A DNA stretch of 27,303 nt from the NCBI GenBank assembly GCA_050874385.1, contig JBNMKO010000041.1:1-27303 (forward strand), written 5' to 3'. This document shows, piece after piece, positions 1-7,343 of the stretch (position 1 is the stretch's first letter; every line of letters starts with the position of its first letter). This stretch comes from CAG-882 sp050874385. GTDB taxonomy: Bacteria > Bacillota > Clostridia > Lachnospirales > Lachnospiraceae. Under the pieces are notes generated by a model. The model was not told where the DNA came from and made no database searches. It worked only from the letters and a program-made list of their open reading frames with translations. The translations under genes were made by a program, and so were the position numbers.

Positions 1-2228
1 AGGCGTATACATACTGGAAGGGCAAGACGACAAGCGAGCTTGCCGCATCCTACATGGCACCTGAGACTAAGACGGCGATTGAGCACAACATATTTACGCC
101 GGGAAATTATTTTTACAATGGTGTCGGACATGTGACGGTTCAGTACGAGAAGGTTCTCGCTATAGGCTACAGGGGAATAATCGACGAGGCGAAGGCGGCG
201 AAGGAAAAGCTGCGTTTCGGTGACGGGGATTTCGCAAAGAGAACACATTTTCTTGACGCGGTTATACTTAGCTGTGAGGCTGTAATAAATTATGCGCACA
301 GATACGCCGCGCTTTGCAGAAGTGAGGCAGCAGTATGCACTGACAGTACAAGAAAATCCGAGCTTGAGAGAATGGCTCAGAATTGCGACAGAGTGCCTGA
401 GTACGGCGCAAGGGATTTCTACGAGGCGTGTCAGTCGTTCTGGTTTGTACAGATGCTTTTGCAGGTTGAGTCAAGCGGACATTCAATATCGCCGGGACGT
501 TTTGACCAGTATATGTATCCTTATTATAAGGCAGATATCGAGAGCGGAAGAATTACAAGGGAGTTCGCGCAGGAGCTTATCGACAATATCTGGATTAAGT
601 TAAATGATTTAAATAAGGCAAGGGATGCGGCAAGCTCCGAGGGCTTTGCCGGATATGGACTTTTCCAGAACCTTATAGCAGGAGGACAGGACGCAGAGGG
701 GAACGATGTGACAAATGACCTCTCATTTATGTGCCTTGAGGCATCAATGCATGTGGCACTTCCACAGCCGTCACTTTCCGTCCGTGTTTGGAACAAGTCG
801 CCGCACGAGTTCCTTTTGAAGGCGGCGGAGCTTACAAGAACCGGAATAGGACTTCCGGCTTATTACAATGACGAGGTTATCATTCCGGCACTTATGAACA
901 GAGGACTCACGCTCGAGGATGCGAGACAGTACAACATCATCGGCTGTGTTGAGCCTCAGAAGGCAGGCAAGACGGAAGGATGGCACGATGCGGCGTTCTT
1001 TAACATGTGCCGTGTTATCGAGCTTGTGTTTGACAGAGGATATGACAATGGCGTAAAGGTCGGCTGCGATACGGGCGATGTGACACAGTTTACAAGCTAT
1101 GAGCAGTTCTTTGACGCATATAAAAAGCAGATGGAATATTGTATCGGATTGCTTGTCGATGCTGACAATTCAATCGACTATGCCCACCGTGAGAGATGTC
1201 CGCTTCCATACGAGTCATGTATGGTCGACGACTGTATAGGACGTGGAATGTCATTGCAGGAGGGCGGAGCTGTTTACAACTTTACTGGGCCTCAGGGCTT
1301 TGGTATTGCGAATGTCGCGGACTCACTTTACGCGATAAAGAAGCTTGTATTTGATGACAAGAAGGTCACTATGGCTGAATACAAGGATGCTCTTGAGCAC
1401 AATTTCGGGCATGACAACAATAATGGCAAAGCGGCAGCAGATGCTTCAAATGCAGGTGTGCAGAATGAGGAAAAGATAGAGGACATGGTGAACGCTGTGC
1501 TCGCTTCATGCAAGGCGGCGGGTCAGGAGATTACACAGGAGCTTATCGCAAATGTCGTTGCGGAGTGCGTCAAGGCGGGAAAGACTGCCAACGCGCCGGA
1601 TATGATGACTTCTGGTAAAAATGATAGGTATCAGGAACTTTTAAAGATGATAGATGAGCTTCCTAAGTATGGAAATGACATTGAGGAGGTTGACGAGTTT
1701 GCGAGGGAGGCGGCCTACACATACTCAAAGCCTCTTGAAAAGTACAAGAACCCAAGAGGTGGCTCGTATCAGGCAGGTCTTTACCCTGTATCCGCAAATG
1801 TTCCTCTGGGACAGCAGACGGGAGCTACACCTGACGGCAGATTTGCAAACACACCTGTTGCGGACGGAGTTGGACCTATGTCGGGAAGGGATGTTAAAGG
1901 CCCTACAGCTACAGCTAACTCTGTCGCAAGGCTTGACCACGGAATTTGCTCAAACGGTACTCTGTTTAACCAGAAGTTCCATCCGTCGGCACTTGCGGGC
2001 AGACAGGGACTTGAGAACTTTGTGGCACTTATAAGAGGTTTCTTTGACCAGAAGGGCATGCATGTACAGTTCAACGTCGTGAGCCGTGAGACACTTCTTG
2101 ACGCACAGGCGCATCCAGAAAAGTACAAGACATTGGTTGTGAGGGTTGCCGGTTACAGTGCACTTTTCACAACACTGTCAAGGTCACTTCAGGATGACAT
2201 TATCAACAGAACCGAGCAGGGATTTTAA
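1..2228 (+). CDS. Glycyl radical diol dehydratase (propanediol dehydratase type), 5' partial
   Basis: B12-independent glycyl radical enzyme, most likely dehydrating 1,2-propanediol to propionaldehyde inside the microcompartment. The frame is open from base 3 with no start, so the N-terminus lies upstream; about 741 residues are visible, against roughly 850 for the family. The thiyl-radical loop (IIGCVEPQ) has its cysteine at 945-947 and the following glutamate at 951-953. The C-terminal glycyl radical motif (RVAGYSALF) has its glycine at 2151-2153. A family-atypical insert of roughly 70 residues (about 1407-1624) sits between ALEHNF and the conserved YQELLKMIDELPKYGND segment and contains two amphipathic helices resembling encapsulation peptides. 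The activase gene follows after 12-15 bases. Substrate is inferred from the neighbours (aldolase, PduQ-like ADH, shell genes). Choline lyase is unlikely without the cut gene context. Glycerol dehydratase cannot be excluded from sequence alone. Confidence 0.93.
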   Translation, partial: AYTYWKGKTTSELAASYMAPETKTAIEHNIFTPGNYFYNGVGHVTVQYEKVLAIGYRGIIDEAKAAKEKLRFGDGDFAKRTHFLDAVILSCEAVINYAHRYAALCRSEAAVCTDSTRKSELERMAQNCDRVPEYGARDFYEACQSFWFVQMLLQVESSGHSISPGRFDQYMYPYYKADIESGRITREFAQELIDNIWIKLNDLNKARDAASSEGFAGYGLFQNLIAGGQDAEGNDVTNDLSFMCLEASMHVALPQPSLSVRVWNKSPHEFLLKAAELTRTGIGLPAYYNDEVIIPALMNRGLTLEDARQYNIIGCVEPQKAGKTEGWHDAAFFNMCRVIELVFDRGYDNGVKVGCDTGDVTQFTSYEQFFDAYKKQMEYCIGLLVDADNSIDYAHRERCPLPYESCMVDDCIGRGMSLQEGGAVYNFTGPQGFGIANVADSLYAIKKLVFDDKKVTMAEYKDALEHNFGHDNNNGKAAADASNAGVQNEEKIEDMVNAVLASCKAAGQEITQELIANVVAECVKAGKTANAPDMMTSGKNDRYQELLKMIDELPKYGNDIEEVDEFAREAAYTYSKPLEKYKNPRGGSYQAGLYPVSANVPLGQQTGATPDGRFANTPVADGVGPMSGRDVKGPTATANSVARLDHGICSNGTLFNQKFHPSALAGRQGLENFVALIRGFFDQKGMHVQFNVVSRETLLDAQAHPEKYKTLVVRVAGYSALFTTLSRSLQDDIINRTEQGF

Positions 2229-2240
2229 GCGGAGGAGATA

Positions 2241-3035
2241 GTGGTGGAAGATATATACAGACAGAAGGGCAGAATATTTGACATTCAGAAATTCTCCGTG
2301 CACGACGGTTCGGGAATAAGAACGATAGTGTTTTTAAAGGGCTGTGTTCTAAGGTGCCGCTGGTGCTGTAATCCAGAAAGCCAGAGGTATGATATAGAGA
2401 CCATGATGGTTGACGGAAAGCCAAAGACGATAGGCTATGATGTGACGGTTGATGATGTGCTTAACGAGGTTATGAAGGACAGGGTTTACTACAGGCGTTC
2501 CGGCGGCGGGATAACGCTGTCGGGCGGCGAGAGCCTTTGTCAGCCGGATTTCTGCGAGGCACTTTTACATGCGTCAAAGGAGTGCGGTCTTGACACCGCG
2601 ATGGAGTCTATGGGATGCGCCGACTACAGCGTGATTGAGAGAATACTTCCGTATCTTGACACATACCTGATGGATATCAAGCACACTAACACTGAAAAGC
2701 ACAAGGAGTTCACGGGAAGAAGCAATGAGCTTATGCTTGAAAATGCGAAAAAGATTGCGGCATCCGGGCAGACAAGGCTTGTTATAAGGGTTCCGGTAAT
2801 TCCGACCTTTAACGATACACCGCAGGGGATTTCCGATATTGCGAGATTTGCGTCGACACTTCCGGGGGTTGACAAGATACATCTTCTTCCGTATCACAGG
2901 CTTGGGCAGGATAAGTATGCCGGTCTTGGAAGAGAGTACACTATGGCCCACATCACACCGATGAGCAAGGAGCACATACAGGAGCTTGAGACTGCGGCAC
3001 AGGGCTATGGGCTGGATGTACAGATTGGGGGTTAG
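2241..3035 (+). CDS. Glycyl radical enzyme activase (radical SAM), no ferredoxin insert
   Basis: Radical SAM enzyme that installs the glycyl radical on the upstream dehydratase. The cluster motif is C-x3-C-x2-C (CVLRCRWC, about residues 35-42), preceded by the family's SVHDGSGIRTIVFLKGC block and followed by CNPESQ. The SAM-binding GGE motif reads TLSGGES, where most relatives have GGEP. Most activases of diol-dehydratase-type enzymes carry an extra ferredoxin-like domain with eight cysteines right after CNPESQ; here that stretch goes straight into the TVDDVLNEV block, which explains the short length (264 aa). GGAGGAG at 2231-2237 precedes two adjacent GTG codons (2241 and 2244). The second has the better spacing, so the start is uncertain by one codon. 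It is translationally close to the dehydratase and surely co-transcribed. Confidence 0.93.
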   Translation: MVEDIYRQKGRIFDIQKFSVHDGSGIRTIVFLKGCVLRCRWCCNPESQRYDIETMMVDGKPKTIGYDVTVDDVLNEVMKDRVYYRRSGGGITLSGGESLCQPDFCEALLHASKECGLDTAMESMGCADYSVIERILPYLDTYLMDIKHTNTEKHKEFTGRSNELMLENAKKIAASGQTRLVIRVPVIPTFNDTPQGISDIARFASTLPGVDKIHLLPYHRLGQDKYAGLGREYTMAHITPMSKEHIQELETAAQGYGLDVQIGG

Positions 3036-3100
3036 TTCACACATTACATTTGTGTCGTGTGATGAAGACATGTGGATTAGTGTGAAAAAGGAGGAAACTG

Positions 3101-3466
3101 ATGGAATACAACAACGAAAATAAACAGCGCATTATTCAGGAGCTCGTTCCGGGCAAACAGATTACACTCGCACATGTGATAGCCAACCCGGACAAGATAT
3201 TATATAAGAAGTTAGGGCTTGACCCGGCTGTCGACTATGCGCACTCGGCTATAGGAATTATAACAATGAGCCCGGCTGAGACTGCCATTATAGCGGCTGA
3301 CATTGCGACCAAGGCATCGGGCGTTGAGCTTGGATTTGTTGACCGCTTCAGCGGAACACTTATAGTCACCGGGACGGTGTCAGAGGTTGACGCGGCGATG
3401 AAGGCGGTAACGGATTACTGTTATGATAAGCTTCACTTTACGGTGTGCGATATCACAAAAACTTGA
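3101..3466 (+). CDS. pduU: PduU/EutS-like BMC shell protein (circularly permuted BMC domain)
   Basis: Hexameric shell protein of the microcompartment. At 121 aa it is longer than an ordinary BMC-H protein. It starts with an extension containing RIIQELVPGKQITLAHVIA, the PduU/EutS N-terminal signature that builds the small beta-barrel over the pore, followed by GIITMSPAETAIIAADIA and a final strand DKLHFTVCDITKT, the order expected for the permuted fold. An AAGGAGG site lies 8 bases before the ATG. A 65-base gap separates it from the activase. The stop codon sits in the loop of a 9-bp AT-rich inverted repeat (3453-3461 / 3470-3478) that may act as a weak terminator or processing site. Confidence 0.92.
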   Translation: MEYNNENKQRIIQELVPGKQITLAHVIANPDKILYKKLGLDPAVDYAHSAIGIITMSPAETAIIAADIATKASGVELGFVDRFSGTLIVTGTVSEVDAAMKAVTDYCYDKLHFTVCDITKT

Positions 3467-3607
3467 TATTTTTTGTGAAAATGAATTTGGGTATGATAAT
3501 AGGAGTATTCTGGCGCGGTAAAACTGATATTGCGCTAAAATAAAAGCAGAGTGTGAATATCTGCCTGGCTATTGTAAGTACCAAAAGGTATACAGGAGTG
3601 AAGCTCA

Positions 3608-4030
3608 ATGAAAAAGATAATCTTTATGGGTAAAACGGGCTGCGGCAAGACGACGCTCACGCAGGCTATGCGCGGCGAGAGAATTTCATACCATAAGACA
3701 CAGTACATAAATCATTTTGACTGTATCATAGATACGCCGGGTGAGTACGCCGAGAACAAGATTTTGGGAAGGGCGCTTGCACTTTACAGTTACGAGGCGG
3801 ATGTCGTCGGACTTTTATTGTCGTCGAGGGAGGAATATTCACTTTTCCCGCCGTGCATCACCTGCATGTGCAACCGCGATGTCATCGGGATAGTTACGCA
3901 GATTGACAGACCGGACGCGAGACCTGAGCGAGCCGCAGAGTGGCTTAGGCTTGCGGGGTGCAAAAATATATTTTTTGTGAGTTCAGTGACGGGTGAGGGA
4001 ATTGACGATATTTTCTCATATCTTGCCTAG
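3608..4030 (+). CDS. eutP: EutP/PduV-family small GTPase
   Basis: Ras-like P-loop NTPase of the EutP/PduV family, found in many BMC operons and thought to act at the outer face of the compartment or in its positioning; its exact role is not settled. The P-loop is GKTGCGKTT (residues 8-16), the G3 motif is DTPGE (about 43-47), and TQID stands where classical GTPases have NKxD. A late SSVTGEG matches the G5 region. Its length of 140 aa is normal for EutP. The 141-base gap upstream has no convincing promoter (a TTGTGA at 3473 and GATAAT at 3495 are 16 bases apart, weak). It is followed by a long hairpin and then the promoter of the second half of the operon. Confidence 0.9.
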   Translation: MKKIIFMGKTGCGKTTLTQAMRGERISYHKTQYINHFDCIIDTPGEYAENKILGRALALYSYEADVVGLLLSSREEYSLFPPCITCMCNRDVIGIVTQIDRPDARPERAAEWLRLAGCKNIFFVSSVTGEGIDDIFSYLA

Positions 4031-4042
4031 CAGATATTCTTA

Positions 4043-4103
4043 GTGTGAAAAATACATCTAAGACAGTAAAAGACACCGTCTAAGATGTATTAAAATTTCA
4101 CAC
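4043..4103 (+). terminator. Long hairpin after the EutP gene (possible terminator or attenuator)
   Basis: The arms GTGTGAAA plus AATACATCTAAGAC (4043-4064) are perfectly complemented by GTCTAAGATGTATT (4078-4091) and TTTCACAC (4096-4103), with only four unpaired A's in the 3' arm and a 13-base loop. There is no U-run directly after it, so a classical intrinsic terminator is not certain; it could stabilise or cut the transcript. The rest of the 331-base gap (4031-4361) holds the promoter described next; nothing else is recognisable. Confidence 0.6.
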
Positions 4104-4250
4104 AAGAAAAATGAGCAAGAGAGCGTTTTTCATTACTGTTTTACCGCTGCAAGACGGTAAAATGGTAGATATTTTTATATGAGAGAGACTGTATCGACAT
4201 TAACATGTCAATTACAATCACATACTGATAAAAAACAACCAAAACCCACA

Positions 4251-4298
4251 TTTTTTTAACGATTTTGGATTGACGTTTTTTTAACAAAATGGTATAAT
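4251..4298 (+). promoter_or_regulatory. Sigma-70 type promoter with two direct repeats, before the aldolase gene
   Basis: TTGACG (4270-4275), 17 bases, TATAAT (4293-4298): a near-consensus vegetative promoter 64 bases before the aldolase start. The 10-mer TTTTTTTAAC occurs twice, at 4251-4260 and 4276-4285, start-to-start distance 25. One copy is upstream of the -35 box and one fills the -35/-10 spacer, a layout typical of a repressor site. The DeoR protein encoded at 10657 is the obvious candidate binder; this is inference. Confidence 0.75.
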
Positions 4299-4361
4299 TT
4301 ACTTATAAATCAACGCAAACACAAATAAAACAACATACAATTATTCCAAGGAGGTTTCGTA

Positions 4362-5159
4362 ATGTTTTCAGAGTACGAAATTAAGAAGCAAATCTGCGAG
4401 ATTGGTAAAAGAATCTACGACAGAGGCATGGTTGCTGCCAACGACGGCAACATTTCAGTGAAGCTCAACGACAACGAGTTTTTATGCACACCTACAGGCG
4501 TTAGCAAGGGCTTTATGACACCTGACTACATCTGCAAGGTTGACAGAAACGGCAATCTTATCGAGGCCAATGGCAAGTTTAAACCATCATCCGAGATTAA
4601 GATGCACATGAGAGTGTACCAGAAGAGACCGGATGTTGGTTCTGTTGTACATGCTCATCCATCATACGCGACAGCATTTGCCATCGCAGGTATTCCGCTT
4701 ACGGCACCGATTATGCCGGAGGCTGTTATAGCACTTGGCTGTGTTCCTATCGCAAAGTATGGCACACCTTCAACCAATGAGATTCCTGATGCGGTTGAGG
4801 AGTATCTTCCATATTATGACGCAGTTCTTCTTGAGAACCACGGCGCACTCTCATACAGCGTGGATTTGCTCTCGGCATACCATAAGATGGAGTCACTTGA
4901 GTTCTACGCAGAGCTTTTGTATAAGGCAAGACAGCTCGGTGGGCCAAAGGAACTCAGCAAGGAGCAGGTTGAGCGTCTCTATGAAATCAGAAGACAGTTC
5001 GGTCTTCCTGGAAAGCATCCGGCTAACCTCTGCCCTAATGCGAAGGAGGGCAAGCCTAACTGCCATAGCTGTGGCGGTTCATGCACAAGCACAGCTGACG
5101 CGTCACCGGAGCTTGTAGCAGAGATTACACGCAAGGTATTAGAGCAGCTTAACAGATAA
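4362..5159 (+). CDS. Class II aldolase (L-fuculose/L-rhamnulose-phosphate type) with Cys-rich tail and C-terminal encapsulation helix
   Basis: Zinc-dependent class II aldolase/adducin fold, expected to split L-fuculose-1-phosphate (or rhamnulose-1-phosphate) into DHAP and L-lactaldehyde, feeding propanediol formation inside the shell. Metal ligands are visible as E78, H97 and H99 in HAHP, and H160 in ENHG. The N-terminal ANDGNISVK block is typical. The catalytic domain ends near residue 218. A tail follows with four cysteines in the pattern C224-x9-C234-x2-C237-x3-C241, then SPELVAEITRKVLEQLNR, an amphipathic helix that looks like a C-terminal encapsulation peptide and resembles the N-termini of the next two proteins. 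Plain FucA enzymes (about 215 aa) lack both. AAGGAGG precedes the ATG. Fuculose versus rhamnulose preference cannot be read from the sequence. Confidence 0.92.
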   Translation: MFSEYEIKKQICEIGKRIYDRGMVAANDGNISVKLNDNEFLCTPTGVSKGFMTPDYICKVDRNGNLIEANGKFKPSSEIKMHMRVYQKRPDVGSVVHAHPSYATAFAIAGIPLTAPIMPEAVIALGCVPIAKYGTPSTNEIPDAVEEYLPYYDAVLLENHGALSYSVDLLSAYHKMESLEFYAELLYKARQLGGPKELSKEQVERLYEIRRQFGLPGKHPANLCPNAKEGKPNCHSCGGSCTSTADASPELVAEITRKVLEQLNR

Positions 5160-5184
5160 TCGTTTGATAAGAAGAGGTGGTTTT

Positions 5185-5661
5185 GTGGATTCTTCACAGA
5201 TTACTGAGATTGTAAAAAATGTGATAATGCAGCAGAAACAGGATATGTCACTTGAGCTTGCAAAGGAGCTTGCAGTCCGCGTTGAGCAAAGAGCAGCGCA
5301 GATGGGTGTCAAGGCGGTCATTGTTGTGATGAATGGCGGTGCCAATCCGGTGCTTGTCCACTGTATGGATGACTCGTTTATAGCGAGCTACGATGTTGCA
5401 TTTAACAAGGCATATACGGTTGTGGGGCTTAAAATTTCTACAATAGAACTTAAAAAGCTTGCACAGCCGGGAGGTTCACTTTACGGAGTACAGAATACCA
5501 ACGGCGGAAGAATAGTAATATTCGGGGGCGGCGAGCCTCTTATGGTTGGTGGACGTATTGTTGGAGGACTTGGAGTGAGCGGCGGTACGGAGGATGAGGA
5601 TACCGCACTGGCAGCTTACGGAAAACAGGTCTTTATGGAACTTGTCAGTAGGACAGTTTAA
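5185..5661 (+). CDS. GlcG/HbpS-family (PduO C-terminal-like) protein with encapsulation peptide
   Basis: GlcG/HbpS fold (DUF336), the domain that forms the C-terminal half of PduO and often binds heme or a small ligand. Recognisable blocks are VIVVMNGGANPVLVHCMDDS, SYDVAFNKAYTVVGLK and GGEPLMVGGRIVGGLGVSGG. The GTG at 5185 is chosen because an AGAGGTGG site ends just before it and because it then begins MDSSQITEIVKNVIM, matching the start of the next protein (MDSSNIEAIVKQVL). That helix is a likely encapsulation peptide, so the product is probably lumenal cargo. A TTG at 5164 would add seven residues and overlap the ribosome site. It lies 25 bases after the aldolase and 18 before the ADH. Its biochemical role in these compartments is unknown to me. 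The corrinoid adenosyltransferase half of PduO is absent, as expected in a B12-independent system. Confidence 0.85.
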   Translation: MDSSQITEIVKNVIMQQKQDMSLELAKELAVRVEQRAAQMGVKAVIVVMNGGANPVLVHCMDDSFIASYDVAFNKAYTVVGLKISTIELKKLAQPGGSLYGVQNTNGGRIVIFGGGEPLMVGGRIVGGLGVSGGTEDEDTALAAYGKQVFMELVSRTV

Positions 5662-5679
5662 GAAACGGAGGTTTTTAAC

Positions 5680-6909
5680 GTGGATTCATCTAATATTGAA
5701 GCTATTGTAAAACAGGTATTAAAGGAAATGACAGGAGGACAGACAGAGCAGCCTGCACAGGCAGCGCAGACTACAGGAAGCAGTGTAAGCAGCGCACCTG
5801 CCGGTATTCCTAAGACAGCTCATGTGGCAATGCTCACATCACTTGAGCACTTTGATGTAAAGGAGTTCCCTATCCCGGCACTCGGCGACGGAGATATCCT
5901 TGTAAAGGTTGAGGGCTGCGGCGTATGTGGTACAGACGCACATGAGTTTAAGAGAGACCCATTCAGCCTTATCCCTGTAGCACTCGGACACGAGGGAACA
6001 GGTGAGATTGTTGCCATGGGCAAGAATGTAAAGAAGGACAGCGCGGGCAAGGATTTACATATCGGTGACAAGGTTGTCACATGTATGATTTTCAAGGACA
6101 ATCCTGATATCACGATGTTCGACCTCAACAAGCAGAACGTGGGTGGCGCTGATGTATACGGACTTCTTCCTGATGATGATGTTCATCTTAACGGATGGTT
6201 CTCAGACTACATTTTCATCCGCGAGGGGTCAACAGTATTCAACGTAAGTGACCTTGACCTCGACTCAAGAATACTTATCGAGCCATGTGCAGTTTTGGTA
6301 CATGCAGTTGAGAGAGCTAAGACGACAAATATTCTTCGTTTCAACTCAAGAGTAGTTGTACAGGGATGTGGACCTATCGGTCTTATCTGTATAGCAGTGC
6401 TCAGAACAATGGGTATCGAGAACATCGTTGCAGTTGACGGTGAGGCTAAGAGACTTGAGTTTGCTAAGATGATGGGAGCAACAAAGACAGTTAACTTCAA
6501 GGAGCACAATGGCATTGAGGCACTTGCAGGCGCTGTTGAGGCAAGCTTTGACGGACATCTCGCTGATTTTGCCTTCCAGTGTACAGGTTCACCTGTGGCT
6601 CACAGTAACATCTATAAGTTCATCCGCAACGGCGGTGGCTTATGTGAGCTTGGTTTCTTCATCAACGGCGGTGATGCGACAATCAATCCTCACTTTGATA
6701 TCTGTTCTAAGGAAATCACAACAGTCGGTTCATGGGTATACACATTGAGAGATTACGCTACAACATTTGATTTCTTAAAGAGAGCAAAGGGTATCGGTCT
6801 TCCTATCGAGAAGCTTATAACACATAAGTTCCCTCTCGAGGAGATTAACGAGGCATTAAAGACTAACCTCAAGATGGAAGGCCTCAAGATTGCAATCGTT
6901 AACAAGTAG
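5680..6909 (+). CDS. Zinc-type (MDR) alcohol dehydrogenase with N-terminal encapsulation peptide
   Basis: Medium-chain dehydrogenase/reductase. The first 18 residues (DSSNIEAIVKQVLKEM...) form an encapsulation-type helix, followed by a Gln/Ala/Ser-rich linker to about residue 43. The catalytic domain shows GCGVCGTDAHEF and GHEGTGEI (zinc-binding Cys and His-Glu), and IEPCAV further on. The nucleotide fold has VVVQGCGPIGLICIAV and then VAVDGEAKR with an acidic residue, suggesting NAD(H). The four-cysteine structural zinc lobe that normally follows GHE is missing; only one Cys (VTCMIF) lies there. In a fucose/rhamnose compartment it could reduce lactaldehyde to propanediol or recycle NADH by making propanol; the choice is inference. 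The start is GTG with GGAGG 8 bases before it. Confidence 0.9.
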   Translation: MDSSNIEAIVKQVLKEMTGGQTEQPAQAAQTTGSSVSSAPAGIPKTAHVAMLTSLEHFDVKEFPIPALGDGDILVKVEGCGVCGTDAHEFKRDPFSLIPVALGHEGTGEIVAMGKNVKKDSAGKDLHIGDKVVTCMIFKDNPDITMFDLNKQNVGGADVYGLLPDDDVHLNGWFSDYIFIREGSTVFNVSDLDLDSRILIEPCAVLVHAVERAKTTNILRFNSRVVVQGCGPIGLICIAVLRTMGIENIVAVDGEAKRLEFAKMMGATKTVNFKEHNGIEALAGAVEASFDGHLADFAFQCTGSPVAHSNIYKFIRNGGGLCELGFFINGGDATINPHFDICSKEITTVGSWVYTLRDYATTFDFLKRAKGIGLPIEKLITHKFPLEEINEALKTNLKMEGLKIAIVNK

Positions 6910-6948
6910 AAGTTGATTGGTACGGTATAACAGAAAAGAGGTTTAATT

Positions 6949-7263
6949 ATGGCACAGGCAGTCGGACTTTTGGAAGTATATGGTCTTGTCGCAGCATTCG
7001 TTGCAGGTGATGCAGGATGCAAGGCAGCCGACGTTACGATGGAGACATTTGATAAAAACAAGCCTGCCAATGCGGATAAACTGCCGGTACCGCTTTTAGT
7101 TACCGTGAAGTTTCGCGGCAGTATCTCAGCAGTTAAGGCAGCGATGGAGGCAGCAAAGTTAGCGGCAGAGGGTGTTACGGGAGTTGCATCGGAGTATGTG
7201 ATTTCTGCCCCGGCGGACGATGTGGAGAAGCTTCTCAAGATTTCGGCACTTGATAAGAGCTGA
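6949..7263 (+). CDS. BMC-H shell protein with mid-domain insertion
   Basis: Single BMC-domain shell protein of 104 aa. It opens with AQAVGLLEVYGLVAAFVAGDA, the family's first strand and helix, and ends with YVISAPADDVEKLL. Compared with the two PduA-like copies downstream it has about ten extra residues in the second strand region (FDKNKPANADKLP), so it probably changes the pore or rim surface. AGAGG lies about 8 bases before the ATG. It is part of the same transcription unit as the ADH (39-base gap). The 80 bases after it contain a TATAAT (7306-7311), but the nearest TTGATA is 21 bases away, so I do not call a promoter. Confidence 0.93.
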   Translation: MAQAVGLLEVYGLVAAFVAGDAGCKAADVTMETFDKNKPANADKLPVPLLVTVKFRGSISAVKAAMEAAKLAAEGVTGVASEYVISAPADDVEKLLKISALDKS

Positions 7264-7343
7264 CAGAGTTTGATTTTATTGATACAGAGACGTATTGAAA
7301 AAATATATAATAATGATTAATTTTATCCAAGGAGGACATTAAA

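Noticed and set aside
2574..3071. 165-codon open frame on the minus strand
   Set aside because: It lies antisense to the radical-SAM activase, shows no family features and has no ribosome site; a shadow of the real gene.
7264..7343. Separate promoter before the first PduA-like gene
   Set aside because: A TATAAT is present at 7306, but the nearest -35-like box is 21 bases away.
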